Below are positions 1 to 8,770 of a stretch of DNA of 55,796 nucleotides, one piece after another. Each line of letters opens with the position of its first letter. Position 1 is the stretch's first letter. Origin of the DNA: Trinickia sp. Y13 (lineage in GTDB: Bacteria > Pseudomonadota > Gammaproteobacteria > Burkholderiales > Burkholderiaceae); NCBI RefSeq assembly GCF_029522115.1, contig NZ_JAKWFK010000024.1, positions 1 through 55,796 of the forward strand. The letters are read 5' to 3'. A program made the translations under genes and the position numbers. The notes under the pieces are model-generated. The model saw only the letters and a program-made list of their open reading frames with translations, was not told the DNA's origin and made no database searches.

Positions 1-1
1 T

Positions 2-660
2 GTGGTCTGCACTGGGGCCACGGTAGCCGCATCGATGCCGGTGGCCGCGTGAAAGATGACACCCGGCGATGAGATTCGAGGGGTCGCATCAGCATCGCCC
101 TCGCCCTCCACTTCCTCAAACACCCCGTCCACCACACAAACGTGGAAGTGGACGTGTTCATTGAGGCTGGAGCCGAATCGGTGAATGAAGGCGATGGCAC
201 CGATGTGCAGGCCTGCCTTGTCCATATGGGCCGCACCGGGGCTGTGGGTCTGCAGAGTTTGTGCGATCACCCGCAGAAAGATGCGCAGCACCATGCTCAG
301 CACCGCTCCGTCGCGCTGCATGAAGTAACGAAGCCGCTTGGGAACCGACAGCACCCACTGGCGCACCGGCAGGCGGGGGAATACGTGATCGTTCAGGTGC
401 GCTGCTGTCTCCACCATGCGCCGGGTGGTGCACGAGGGGCAGACTCCCCGGCCTTTGCAGGAGAAAGCGACGAAGTAGTCGTGCCCACAGTCGCCGCAGC
501 GAGCGCGGGCAAAGCCATGGGCAAAGATGCCGCACTCAAGATACTTGGCAAACGCTTTGCGCACGAAGGGCTTGGGGGTGTGGTGGTCGCCCTGGCCGTC
601 GAACTGACCCGCGCTGGCCAACTCTAGCCAGGTCTCGTAGTGCTCGGCTACCGTTTGGTA
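2..660 (-). pseudogene. IS91-family (IS801-like) transposase, 5'-truncated fragment
   Basis: Reading the minus strand from 660 leftward gives an uninterrupted frame of about 219 codons that runs off the window. It contains paired cysteines typical of the IS91 zinc-binding region (CGDCGHD, then CKGRGVCPSC) and the HUH-type histidine cluster EHVHFHV that coordinates metal in these rolling-circle transposases. No start codon precedes the first readable residues (YQTVAEHYETW). The frame is cut exactly where IS1071 begins, so roughly the first 15 codons are probably missing. The catalytic tyrosine region lies outside the window. Family assignment rests on recalled motifs. The gene is most likely dead. 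Confidence 0.82.
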
Positions 661-770
661 GGGGTCTCCTCGTTTTCAGTGCAATAAGTGACGGTACGAA
701 AAGCTAGCACTGGCGCGGAGGTGGTGTTGGTAGATCGTTGATTTCATTGACTTTCCTGTTCACTTTCAAA
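661..770 (+). repeat. IS1071 left terminal inverted repeat (about 110 bp)
   Basis: Begins GGGGTCTCCTCGTTTTCAGT and matches the inverse of 3755-3864 with scattered differences. The long repeat of about 110 bp is distinctive of IS1071 compared with the 38-bp ends of other Tn3 elements. Confidence 0.88.
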
Positions 771-803
771 TCTGCGATTCGTGGCGTCAAACCGTGGTCG
801 GTT

Positions 804-3719
804 TCATCCATTGGTGCCAGTTATCGATGCATTTGGCCGCGAAGGCAGGATTTGGTCAGCATAGCGGTCAACCGGGAAGCGAAACACACCCCGCAAGTTG
901 ATGCTCTCCAGCTTGGTGGGCGCAATCTTCCCGATCAGTTCCGGTGGAATGACCTGGCGGCGGTTCGACCAGCGATCCAGGACCGCCTGCATCTGTGAGG
1001 TATTCCACGCCATCACGATGTTGGCCATCAGGCTCAACGCATCGGCCACAGCCTGCATTTCATCGACACGTTTGGCCTGCGCCGGGCTGATCCGGCCGGT
1101 ATAAATGGCGCGCTTGAGGGCGTTAACAGCCTCGCCCCGATTGAGCACCCGGCGCAACTCGTTCCTGAAAGCGTCCTTGACAAAGTAGTCAGCCAAAAAC
1201 GCCGTACGCAGCAACCGCCCCAATTGCACGCCAGCCTCATAGATTGGATCGCCCTGGGCGGCAGAACCGAACCGCGCAAGAGCTGCCACCGCACTGGCAT
1301 GTCCGCTCATGACCGAGGCTGCCAGGTGCACCAGACTATCCCAATGCTTTTCGATCAAAGCGACGTCGACATTGGCTTCGCACACCGCAGCGATTTCTGC
1401 GGGCACTTTGGTGCCGCGTGGCACAAAGAGGTGGCGCTGTTTGAGTTCCTTCAACCGCGGGCAAAGATCAAAACCAAGCAAACGGGCATGTGACATGGCA
1501 AAGTCGGTGTAGCCATGGGTATCCACAGCAAGCTGGCTGGTCTCCAGCTTTTCTTGGCGGATGACACCTTCAATGGCCACGCCCGCCTGGCGCTCATTGA
1601 GCACAAAGGGCTGCGCATGGAAGATGCCCCACCGGTCTTTTACATGGGAGTAGATTCCAATGGAAGGTGTGTTGCGCCGAGGATCAAGCCGGGCTTGCCA
1701 CACCCGTTTGGTGGTCTCCATGCTCATCATGTCAGAAGATGCCAAATCGGACCGCCCCCAGGTGGCGGCAATCGGGTGTCGCTGCATGAATTCCAGCACA
1801 GCCTGGCAGGCCTGGCTCAGACGCCGTTCGTCCCGCGCCCAGCGCATGGCCTGGCGAATGCTGGTGGCAGACAATTGCGGAATCATGCGCGCGCATTCGA
1901 CCGCAGTCAGACTGGTGCCGTGGGCCATGATGCCGGCATAGACCATCAGCAGCTCGTCGGTAGAGCGCGGCTCACGTCCGAGCATGATCCAGCTAAAGCG
2001 CACCTGGGCGTCAACGGCCAGAATCACTTCCGGCAATTGAACCTCACCGATGCGGTGATCCAAAGCCGCGCGCAGCTTGGTCACTTCTGGGTCTTCGTCC
2101 TCTGCGGGCAATGGCGACAAATGGAGTTCATCATCCACGCGCAGTACGCCACTGCGGGCTGCAGCGGCCACCGCATCGACACCGGCAGTTACTCTGGCCA
2201 GCAAAGGCTTCAAGAAAGTGGCAGCCTTGCTGGGTAACGATAGACGGGCATAGTGTTTCTTGGACTCTGCCTGCCAACGCTCGTCCGTGAAGAACAAGCG
2301 CGCACGACCCCGAAAGCTCAGGCTGTGCTCAATCCAGACCGAGCCATTGCGCACCGCGCGGCGCAGGGCAAACAGGGTGGCCACCTCCAACGCCTGAAAC
2401 GCCCGTTCCCGGTCTGGGCTGGAGATCGAAACCTGCCAGATCATTCCCAGACTTGGTGCCACCACTTCAACTGGCAGCTTTCTGGATCCTTTGAGATATA
2501 AAGCTTGCAGCTTGGCAAGGTACTCGATGGCAGGATGCTCGCCGGTGGCCTGCCAGGGCAGCTTTGCAATGGCGACGAGCAACGACCGCACGGGGCGAAT
2601 TCCATCAATCAATCCCTCGCGGACCAGGGAGGCCCTGCTCGGTGGTTTGCGTTTCTGGGTTTCGGTGATCAAGGCTTCAAGACGGGCACGCAACTCAGCA
2701 TCTGGCACCGCACCTTGCGCGCTCAAGGCAACAAGTTCGCCGAGCAGCGTTTTGTACATTGCGGCCCAATTGACGGTAGCGGGGACATCGGCGGCAGCCT
2801 GACGCCACAGATCGGCGATCCGGCGCTGCACCATAAGGATCAACTGGTCTGTGGTGGTGAACAGGCAATACCGAAGAAAGCATGCGACCTCCACGGTGCG
2901 CGCTGGCTCTTTGATCTTGGCTCCGGCTGAGGGCGGCCTGGAGACAAGTCGGCGCGCGTAGCGGCGCAAGATGAGATCGGGGATGTCTGCCAGGTGCTTA
3001 TGAACGTCCAGCGTGTAAAGCAGGTCGATGCGCTCCAGTACCTCGCTGATTTGGCGGGTTGAGTGTTTCGCCGGTGCAGCCCATAGCCAACTCTGCTGGG
3101 TTTGTCCATCTGGGCGCAGCTCTGAAACTGAGGCTCGCCAGCGATCAAGTGTTGCTGGATCAACGCTGGCGGCGATGGCGGTGCCTGTTTCAACTTCAAG
3201 CTGGGCAAGTGCCGCCGCAATCAGTGTCCGAATTGCCCGCTCGTGCACGATCACCAGCTTGTTCTTGTACAGCCATTGACGCGCCCGCACGAGTAGCTGA
3301 TCGCGGTCGGCGCAGCGCGCCACTTCGTCGCGCAGTTCACGTACCAGTGAGCGGCGCTGGTGCTCGCTCATCCACTGGAATCCAAGGACCGTGCAGGCTA
3401 CTTGTTGGTGATCGAATAGCGTGCGCCCGCGTTCATACATGGCTCTCAGCGAGGCGACTTCTGGTGCTGCAATGCCAAGCTCGTTGCCAAGGTGGCGCCA
3501 CAAGGCTACTGGAATTACCCGAAAGGCACCGAGCAAACGCCCACTCATGCGCAGGAAACCAATATGGAGCGCCAGACCAAGCTTGTGGGAATCACCTCGG
3601 CGTGCATTGATTGCGTCGCGCTCGGCACCATCGAAGGTGAAAAATGCCTTCATCTCGAAGTCGCTGATATCGCGGGGGAGCCCACGCATCCCCAAAAACG
3701 TTGTGTGCCAACCCTGCAT
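804..3719 (-). CDS. tnpA: IS1071 transposase TnpA (Tn3 family)
   Basis: A 971-residue DDE transposase of the Tn3 family that acts on the element ends to form cointegrates. The frame is open for 975 codons from 3731. I take the start at 3719 (MQGWHTTFLG) because it gives the 971 aa known for IS1071; MRFT at 3731 is the alternative. The C-terminal half contains the conserved Tn3-family blocks (YTDFAMSHARLLGFDLCPRLK and SAAQGDPIYEAGVQLGRLLRT). No frameshift is visible, so it should be functional. No resolvase or res site accompanies it. Confidence 0.93.
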   Translation of the reverse strand: MQGWHTTFLGMRGLPRDISDFEMKAFFTFDGAERDAINARRGDSHKLGLALHIGFLRMSGRLLGAFRVIPVALWRHLGNELGIAAPEVASLRAMYERGRTLFDHQQVACTVLGFQWMSEHQRRSLVRELRDEVARCADRDQLLVRARQWLYKNKLVIVHERAIRTLIAAALAQLEVETGTAIAASVDPATLDRWRASVSELRPDGQTQQSWLWAAPAKHSTRQISEVLERIDLLYTLDVHKHLADIPDLILRRYARRLVSRPPSAGAKIKEPARTVEVACFLRYCLFTTTDQLILMVQRRIADLWRQAAADVPATVNWAAMYKTLLGELVALSAQGAVPDAELRARLEALITETQKRKPPSRASLVREGLIDGIRPVRSLLVAIAKLPWQATGEHPAIEYLAKLQALYLKGSRKLPVEVVAPSLGMIWQVSISSPDRERAFQALEVATLFALRRAVRNGSVWIEHSLSFRGRARLFFTDERWQAESKKHYARLSLPSKAATFLKPLLARVTAGVDAVAAAARSGVLRVDDELHLSPLPAEDEDPEVTKLRAALDHRIGEVQLPEVILAVDAQVRFSWIMLGREPRSTDELLMVYAGIMAHGTSLTAVECARMIPQLSATSIRQAMRWARDERRLSQACQAVLEFMQRHPIAATWGRSDLASSDMMSMETTKRVWQARLDPRRNTPSIGIYSHVKDRWGIFHAQPFVLNERQAGVAIEGVIRQEKLETSQLAVDTHGYTDFAMSHARLLGFDLCPRLKELKQRHLFVPRGTKVPAEIAAVCEANVDVALIEKHWDSLVHLAASVMSGHASAVAALARFGSAAQGDPIYEAGVQLGRLLRTAFLADYFVKDAFRNELRRVLNRGEAVNALKRAIYTGRISPAQAKRVDEMQAVADALSLMANIVMAWNTSQMQAVLDRWSNRRQVIPPELIGKIAPTKLESINLRGVFRFPVDRYADQILPSRPNASITGTNG

Positions 3720-3754
3720 CGTGAACCTCAAAAGTGGGAGGCCACCATACCCGT

Positions 3755-3864
3755 TTACAAAGCGAACAGGAAAGTCAATGAAATCAACGGTCTACCCAGA
3801 CCACCCCCGCGCCAGTGCTAGCTTTGCGTACCGTCACTTATTGCACTGAAAACGAGGAGACCCC
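3755..3864 (-). repeat. IS1071 right terminal inverted repeat (about 110 bp)
   Basis: Inverse of 661-770. The outer 36 bp or so are identical and the inner part (around the segment shared with 738-762) is nearly so. It ends in CCCC at 3861-3864. Confidence 0.88.
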
Positions 3865-3874
3865 GAGCGAGGCG

Positions 3875-3905
3875 AAAAAAAACCGCCTCGGGGTGTCCGA
3901 GGCGG
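3875..3905 (-). terminator. Rho-independent terminator of the traC operon
   Basis: On the minus strand, stem CCGCCTCGG/CCGAGGCGG (3883-3891, 3897-3905) with a 5-nt loop is followed by eight T (A run at 3875-3882). It lies about 105 bp beyond the traC stop, and IS1071 begins just past it. Confidence 0.85.
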
Positions 3906-4009
3906 CAAGTCTGCATGCGGTTCAGGGAGGAAGAAACCGCGCCGGCGATCAGGGAGGAAAACCGCGCGGCCTGATGTGCAGCTCGGCCACTTTAGCCGGA
4001 TTTTTCGAC

Positions 4010-7000
4010 TTATCCGATGCGAGCGGCCCGCCGTGGGCGCTGCTCGATCTGCTGTTGCTTTTTCTCGACGTGCTTCTGCTCCTGGTGCTGCTGCTCGTCG
4101 CGCTGCACCTGGCTGATGGCCGCGCCGATCTGCCGCTTCACGCCCTCGATGCCCAGCTCGCTCTTGTGCGCCAAGTCGTTGAAGTCGGTGTGCTGCTTCA
4201 TCGTGGACAGCGCCGCGATCTGCGCGCCGCTCAACATCGACGCCTTGAGCTTGGCCGCCTCGTCGCCGGCCAGCTCGACCTTGCCGGCGGCGGCGTCGGC
4301 AAGGCGCTGCTCGGCGCGCAGGTGGGTCTTGAAGCTGTCGGGCGTGATGGCGGGCAAGTCGCGCGGGTAGGTGTTCTCGGCCGGCGCGAAGATCGGGAAG
4401 ATCGCCTTGCCGCCCACGGCCTGGGCGGCCGCCTCGGCCTTCTCCCGGCCGGGGTTGTTGCCGTGGGTCATGACCAGGTGCCGGTCGTCGTCGCCGGCGA
4501 TGATGACCGGCTTGTCCGGGAACTTGGCGTGCAGCGCCTTCGCCACGGCCTCAAGGTTGCCGCTGTCGAAGGCGGCGACCGTGGCGTGGCCCACGGCCTC
4601 GGCCACCTGGGCCGCCGTGGCGTAGCCCTCCGAGATCACCAGCGCCGGCGCGGCCGCCAGGGCGTCCATGCCGCCGACCGGGTGGAAGCATCCTTCCTTC
4701 TTCGAGTCCTTGGCGAACCGCTTAGTGCCGTCCTCCTGGATGTATTGCATCGTCCATTGCTTGCCCTCTGCGTCGAAGGCCGGGATGTAGGTCTTCTGGC
4801 CTTCGCGGTCGGTCATCACGCCGGCCTGCGCCTGGATGCCTTTGGCTTGCAGGTAGGGCGTCGGCTGCTCGATGGGCACGAGGTCGGCCATCTGCCGACC
4901 GACGCGCTGCGCGGTGGCCTCCTGGGCCTTGTCCTGCTCGACGGCTCGCTGTGCCAGCTTCTCGGCCGCCTCGGCCTGGAGCTTGGCCTTCTCCTGGTCG
5001 CTCAAGGCGTAGCCCTTGCTCTTCCAGGTAATGTCCGTGCCGGTCTTGTTGTTGATGATCCGCCCGGCCGGGTGCCCGTCCAGGTGGCCCACGTAGAAGC
5101 CATCGAGCGCGCCCTTCTTGCCGCCCTCGACCGGCACGCGGTGCCGCTTGCCATCCATGATCGGGTGATCGCCCTGGGCGTTGCTGCCGGTGAACAGGCC
5201 GGCGCTGCGCATGGCCTCGGCGAACTCTTCCCTTGGCGTCATCGCTGGCCCTTGCTGGGCCTGCACGTTCTCGGGCTTCCAGCGTTCGAGCTTCGCCGCG
5301 TCGGCGCGCGGGCCGACATACCAGGACTTCGCGGCCTTGTCCCAAAGCGCGCCGGCGGCCTTGGCCGCGTTGCGCTGCTCGTAGGGCACGGCCAGGTACT
5401 GGCGGGCCTGCTGGGCCTGCTGCGCGGGCTTCTGCGCCTCGCCCTGGGCTTCGGGTGCCGGCTGGGCCGAACGCGGCTCTACGGCCGCTGTAGCGGCTCC
5501 CTGCGCCCATTTGGCGAAGGGAGCGGCATCGGTGCCCGGCGGCACGTACCAGGACTGTTGCTGCCGATCCCAACGCGCCCCGAGGCTCTTGGCCTCGTCC
5601 TTCTCCTTGTACGGCACGTTGATGTACTGCCGTTCGGGCTTCTCGGCCTGCGGCTGCGCCTGCTGCCGCTCGCGTTCCTGGCGCTCCAGCTCGGCCGCGC
5701 GGCGCTGCGCGTCGCTGTCGTTGAGCATGGCCGACGCCTCGGCGGTCTTGCGTGCCTCTTTAGCGGCTGAAATGTCCTCTTCGGTCGCGTTGGGGTCGCG
5801 CCGTACACGCTCTTCCTGCACGCGGGCCAGCTTGGCGGCGCGCTCGTGCTGGTTGTCGGTGCCCAGCGCATCGACCAGGTGCAGGCGCTCGGCCAGAGCC
5901 TCGGCCTGGCCCTCGGTGCGGGTGCCGGCGACGAAGGCAAAGGCGTCCTCGCCGAACTGCGCATCGGCCTTGCGCGCGTAGACCTGGAACGCCTGCGGCT
6001 CGATGCCGGCCTGGGCGGCATCGACGGTCTGGCCGTCCTGCTCGGCCACGCCGACGATGCGCAGCTCTCCGCTCCAGTCGGGCGGCAGCTCAACGCCAAG
6101 GTGTTGACGGGTCGCGTCGGCGAACGCCTGGCCGTCGATCTCGCCGGCGGCGAGCTGCCGGCGCGCGGCGGCGGCCTGCTCGATGCCCTGCACCGCGTCG
6201 GCAGGATGGGCGGCCAGCAGGGCGGCCGCCTGGTCGTTGGTCGGTGGGGTCATGTTCGCCTCCTGGTCTGCGACGGCCGCTTGCTGCTGGGTCAGCGCCG
6301 GCAGGGCCATCAACTGGTCGGGCGCGTAGTTGTTCAGCTCGTCCAGGCTGCGAACCTGGTGGGGTTCACCGTCCTGGTCGTGGAACGCAAAGATGCGCTG
6401 GCCGTCGCTCCACCTGGCTTCGGCGTCGATGCTCGACACGATCTGTTCGCCGTGCTGCTGGAGCTGCTGCGCGAGGTGGAGCTGTTCGGCCATGTTGGCG
6501 AACTCTTGCGCCAAGCCCTTGCGCTCCAGGTAGGCGTTGTCGGTGTCGGTGTGGCTCGGGTCGATGCCGAACACCGGCGACAGCCGGTCATGCGCGACCG
6601 CGTAGAACTGCTCGGGATCGGTGCCGGTGATGCTGCCCACGGTTTCGAGGCCACGGCTGCGCAAGGCGTCTTCCAGGGTGTCGCCCTGGAATGCCTGGTA
6701 GTGGCTGAAAGACACGTCCGGGTTGTCCAGGACTTCGGCAATGTCCACGGCCAGGGCCTGGGCCACGGCTTCGTCCTGGGCCTGGCTCTGCTGCTGGTCT
6801 TGCTCCTGAACCTGCTTCTGCTCGAAGGCCAGCACGTAGTCGTGAATCTTCTCGGCATCGGCGGCCGCGCGGAACACCTCCAGCGGCTCGTCTTGCAGCG
6901 CCTTGATCCACGAACCCACATAGGCGGCGTGCTGGCCCGGATCGTGGCCGATGCCCAGCTCGTCGCCGACGATCATGGAAGCGATCTCGGCGCGCAGCTC

Positions 7001-8356
7001 TTCCTTGGCGTACCCCTCGCTCCCGAACGGGTGCGCCAGGTCGCGGTCAAGGCGCGAAGCGTGGCCCGTCCAGTGGCCCAGCTCGTGCAGCGCGGTCGCG
7101 TAGTAGCGGTCGGAGCTGGGGAACTGGCCGCGCTCCGGCAGGGTGATGCTGTCGGTCGAAGGGCGGTAGAACGCCCGATCACCGGCGGCGTGGGTGATCG
7201 TCGCGCCCGAGGCTTTCAGGATGTGCTCGGCGCGCTCGACGGCGTTCCAAGTCTGTTCCTTCTTCGGCTGGAGCGGCGGCAGGCCGTCGATCTGCTCGCC
7301 GTTGAACACGGTCGCAAAGAACACGCGCGGCCGCTCCAGCATGACGGTTTCCTTGACCGGCTGGCCCTTCGCATCGAGGACGGGCCGGCCGCTGTCGTCC
7401 AGCTTGTCTTGCTCTTCGCTGAACTTCCAGTATTGAACCGGCGTGCCTTTCTCGCCCTTGCGAACCTGCGCGCCCACGGCGGCGGCCTGCTTGTAGGTCA
7501 TCCAGCGCGCATCGCTGCGGCCCTGGGCCATCAGGTGGATGGCGTTGATCCCTTTGTACCGCTTGCCGGTGGTCGGGTTCATCGGCAGGTAGGCGTTGGG
7601 TTCGCCCGGCTCCCACGGCTTTTGCCACGGTGCGGTGCCGGCCTTGAGCTGCTCGATCAGCTTTTCGGCCACGACTTCGTGAAACGGCTTCTTCGGCTCC
7701 ATGTTCTCGTCCCTTCGGAATAGCTCGTTGAACTGAGGGAAGTTCTGCTGTGTCCGGGAACGGTCGCGCAGGCCCTGGGCGACCATGCACACGATGTTGT
7801 GCAGGTCGTCGGCCTGCATGGGCCGCACGCGGGCGATGCAGGTTTCCGTGAATGACTGTTGGCCGCGCTGCTGCACCTGGTCGGCGACCTGGTGCTGGCT
7901 CGGCTCGATGCCCTCGCAGTGCAGGGCAAACACTTCCTCGGCGCGCACGTCCAGGGACTGGCCGGCATAGCGCCGGTTCACGTCATCCCATAGCGGCTTG
8001 AGGGTGGGTTCGTTGCGGGCGGCCGCCAGGCCGTCCAGCAAGGCGCGCTTCTCGCCCGGCGCGAAGGTGTTGGCCCCGTAGTGGCCTAGCACCTCGTGCC
8101 GCAGCGTCATCAGTAGGTCGCTGGCGCTCTCGACGTTCTGCAAGGGCACGTCCACGCGGCCACGGTAGGCGCGGCCGGCGTGCAGCGTCTCCTTGGGCAC
8201 GTAGCCGCCCTTCATGTCGGCCGGCACCTCGGCCGCTCGCGGCCCGTACAGCTCGGCCGCGTCCTCGCGGAACTTGTAGGCCAGCTCCAGCGCGCCGGGG
8301 TAGTCGCGGACGAAAGCCCGCGTCACCCCTTGCGCCTCGGCTTTCGTGATCGGCAT
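4010..8356 (-). CDS. traC: TraC DNA primase / ArdC-like protein
   Basis: A 1448-residue conjugative primase that is exported to the recipient and primes the transferred strand. An N-terminal segment has a zincin-like motif (RHEVLGH, about residues 86-92). A second domain starting near Met219 contains TALHELGHWTGH (HELGH at 424-428), the ArdC-type metalloprotease-like fold. Two tandem about 40-residue units (YINVPYKEKDEAKSLGARWD and YLAVPYEQRNAAKAAGALWD) follow. The C-terminal third carries a Toprim-type core (ISEGYATAAQVAEA, later VIIAGDDDRHL). Met219 could start a shorter product, as described for IncP traC. It is last in the traG-F-E-D-C direction and its start lies just past the traD stop. 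An imperfect KorB site lies at 5759-5771. Confidence 0.95.
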   Translation of the reverse strand: MPITKAEAQGVTRAFVRDYPGALELAYKFREDAAELYGPRAAEVPADMKGGYVPKETLHAGRAYRGRVDVPLQNVESASDLLMTLRHEVLGHYGANTFAPGEKRALLDGLAAARNEPTLKPLWDDVNRRYAGQSLDVRAEEVFALHCEGIEPSQHQVADQVQQRGQQSFTETCIARVRPMQADDLHNIVCMVAQGLRDRSRTQQNFPQFNELFRRDENMEPKKPFHEVVAEKLIEQLKAGTAPWQKPWEPGEPNAYLPMNPTTGKRYKGINAIHLMAQGRSDARWMTYKQAAAVGAQVRKGEKGTPVQYWKFSEEQDKLDDSGRPVLDAKGQPVKETVMLERPRVFFATVFNGEQIDGLPPLQPKKEQTWNAVERAEHILKASGATITHAAGDRAFYRPSTDSITLPERGQFPSSDRYYATALHELGHWTGHASRLDRDLAHPFGSEGYAKEELRAEIASMIVGDELGIGHDPGQHAAYVGSWIKALQDEPLEVFRAAADAEKIHDYVLAFEQKQVQEQDQQQSQAQDEAVAQALAVDIAEVLDNPDVSFSHYQAFQGDTLEDALRSRGLETVGSITGTDPEQFYAVAHDRLSPVFGIDPSHTDTDNAYLERKGLAQEFANMAEQLHLAQQLQQHGEQIVSSIDAEARWSDGQRIFAFHDQDGEPHQVRSLDELNNYAPDQLMALPALTQQQAAVADQEANMTPPTNDQAAALLAAHPADAVQGIEQAAAARRQLAAGEIDGQAFADATRQHLGVELPPDWSGELRIVGVAEQDGQTVDAAQAGIEPQAFQVYARKADAQFGEDAFAFVAGTRTEGQAEALAERLHLVDALGTDNQHERAAKLARVQEERVRRDPNATEEDISAAKEARKTAEASAMLNDSDAQRRAAELERQERERQQAQPQAEKPERQYINVPYKEKDEAKSLGARWDRQQQSWYVPPGTDAAPFAKWAQGAATAAVEPRSAQPAPEAQGEAQKPAQQAQQARQYLAVPYEQRNAAKAAGALWDKAAKSWYVGPRADAAKLERWKPENVQAQQGPAMTPREEFAEAMRSAGLFTGSNAQGDHPIMDGKRHRVPVEGGKKGALDGFYVGHLDGHPAGRIINNKTGTDITWKSKGYALSDQEKAKLQAEAAEKLAQRAVEQDKAQEATAQRVGRQMADLVPIEQPTPYLQAKGIQAQAGVMTDREGQKTYIPAFDAEGKQWTMQYIQEDGTKRFAKDSKKEGCFHPVGGMDALAAAPALVISEGYATAAQVAEAVGHATVAAFDSGNLEAVAKALHAKFPDKPVIIAGDDDRHLVMTHGNNPGREKAEAAAQAVGGKAIFPIFAPAENTYPRDLPAITPDSFKTHLRAEQRLADAAAGKVELAGDEAAKLKASMLSGAQIAALSTMKQHTDFNDLAHKSELGIEGVKRQIGAAISQVQRDEQQHQEQKHVEKKQQQIEQRPRRAARIG

Positions 8357-8359
8357 GGG

Positions 8360-8749
8360 TCAGCCCTCCGAAGCCTTGCGCGCGGCGGCCTGGGCAACCG
8401 TCTCGCCGGGCCGCAGGTCGTACAGCTCGCGGGCGTTCGTGGTGGTGATGAACGGCGGGATGTCGGCGCTCGGGCCTTCGTCGTCCAGGAATGCCGGCTC
8501 CAGCGCGCCATCGACTTCCACCAGGTCGTCGCCGCTCGCGGCGGCGTCCTGCTCGGACAGCGCGTCCTCCACGAACGCGCCCACGCGCTCGGCTTCGTCG
8601 GGGTCGAACTCGACCTGGAAGCCGGGCGTCAGCGCGTCGGCCATCTTCTCGCGCACGGCCTCGCGGCCGGCGGCGTCGTCGTCAACCGGCGGCAGGACGG
8701 CCAGCGGCTCGTCGTGGGCGGCGGTGTTGGTGGTGGTTTGCTCGTTCAT
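8360..8749 (-). CDS. traD: TraD, small acidic transfer-region protein
   Basis: A 129-residue, strongly acidic protein (many Asp/Glu from residue 20 to 95) with no catalytic motif. Position between traE and traC and length match TraD of IncP-1 plasmids, which is not essential for transfer as I recall. A purine-rich ribosome site (AAGGAGAT) precedes the ATG at 8749. Function is unknown, and the identification rests on synteny and length. Confidence 0.85.
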   Translation of the reverse strand: MNEQTTTNTAAHDEPLAVLPPVDDDAAGREAVREKMADALTPGFQVEFDPDEAERVGAFVEDALSEQDAAASGDDLVEVDGALEPAFLDDEGPSADIPPFITTTNARELYDLRPGETVAQAAARKASEG

Positions 8750-8770
8750 GGTCGATCTCCTTCGCTGTGG

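Larger units (their letters stand above)
661..3864. mobile_element. IS1071: IS1071 (Tn3 family), complete
   Basis: The element is exactly 3204 bp, the length I recall for IS1071. It has a Tn3-type GGGGTCTCCTCG terminus at 661 and its inverse ending at 3864, and holds only a transposase, with no resolvase. IS1071 usually flanks catabolic or resistance cargo on IncP-1 beta plasmids. The 5-bp flanks differ (TGGTA at 656-660, GAGCG at 3865-3869), so there is no target duplication. This copy is therefore probably one end of a composite element or the product of recombination or an adjacent deletion. Its right end abuts the traC transcription terminator. Confidence 0.95.

Noticed and set aside
142..627. 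161-codon plus-strand frame at the window start
   Set aside because: Antisense to the IS91-family transposase frame, which contains the Cys and HUH motifs.
3815..5770. 651-codon open frame on the plus strand opposite traC
   Set aside because: Leu/Gly/Arg-rich translation antisense to the conserved traC frame; a GC-content artefact, with part of it crossing the traC terminator and the IS1071 end.
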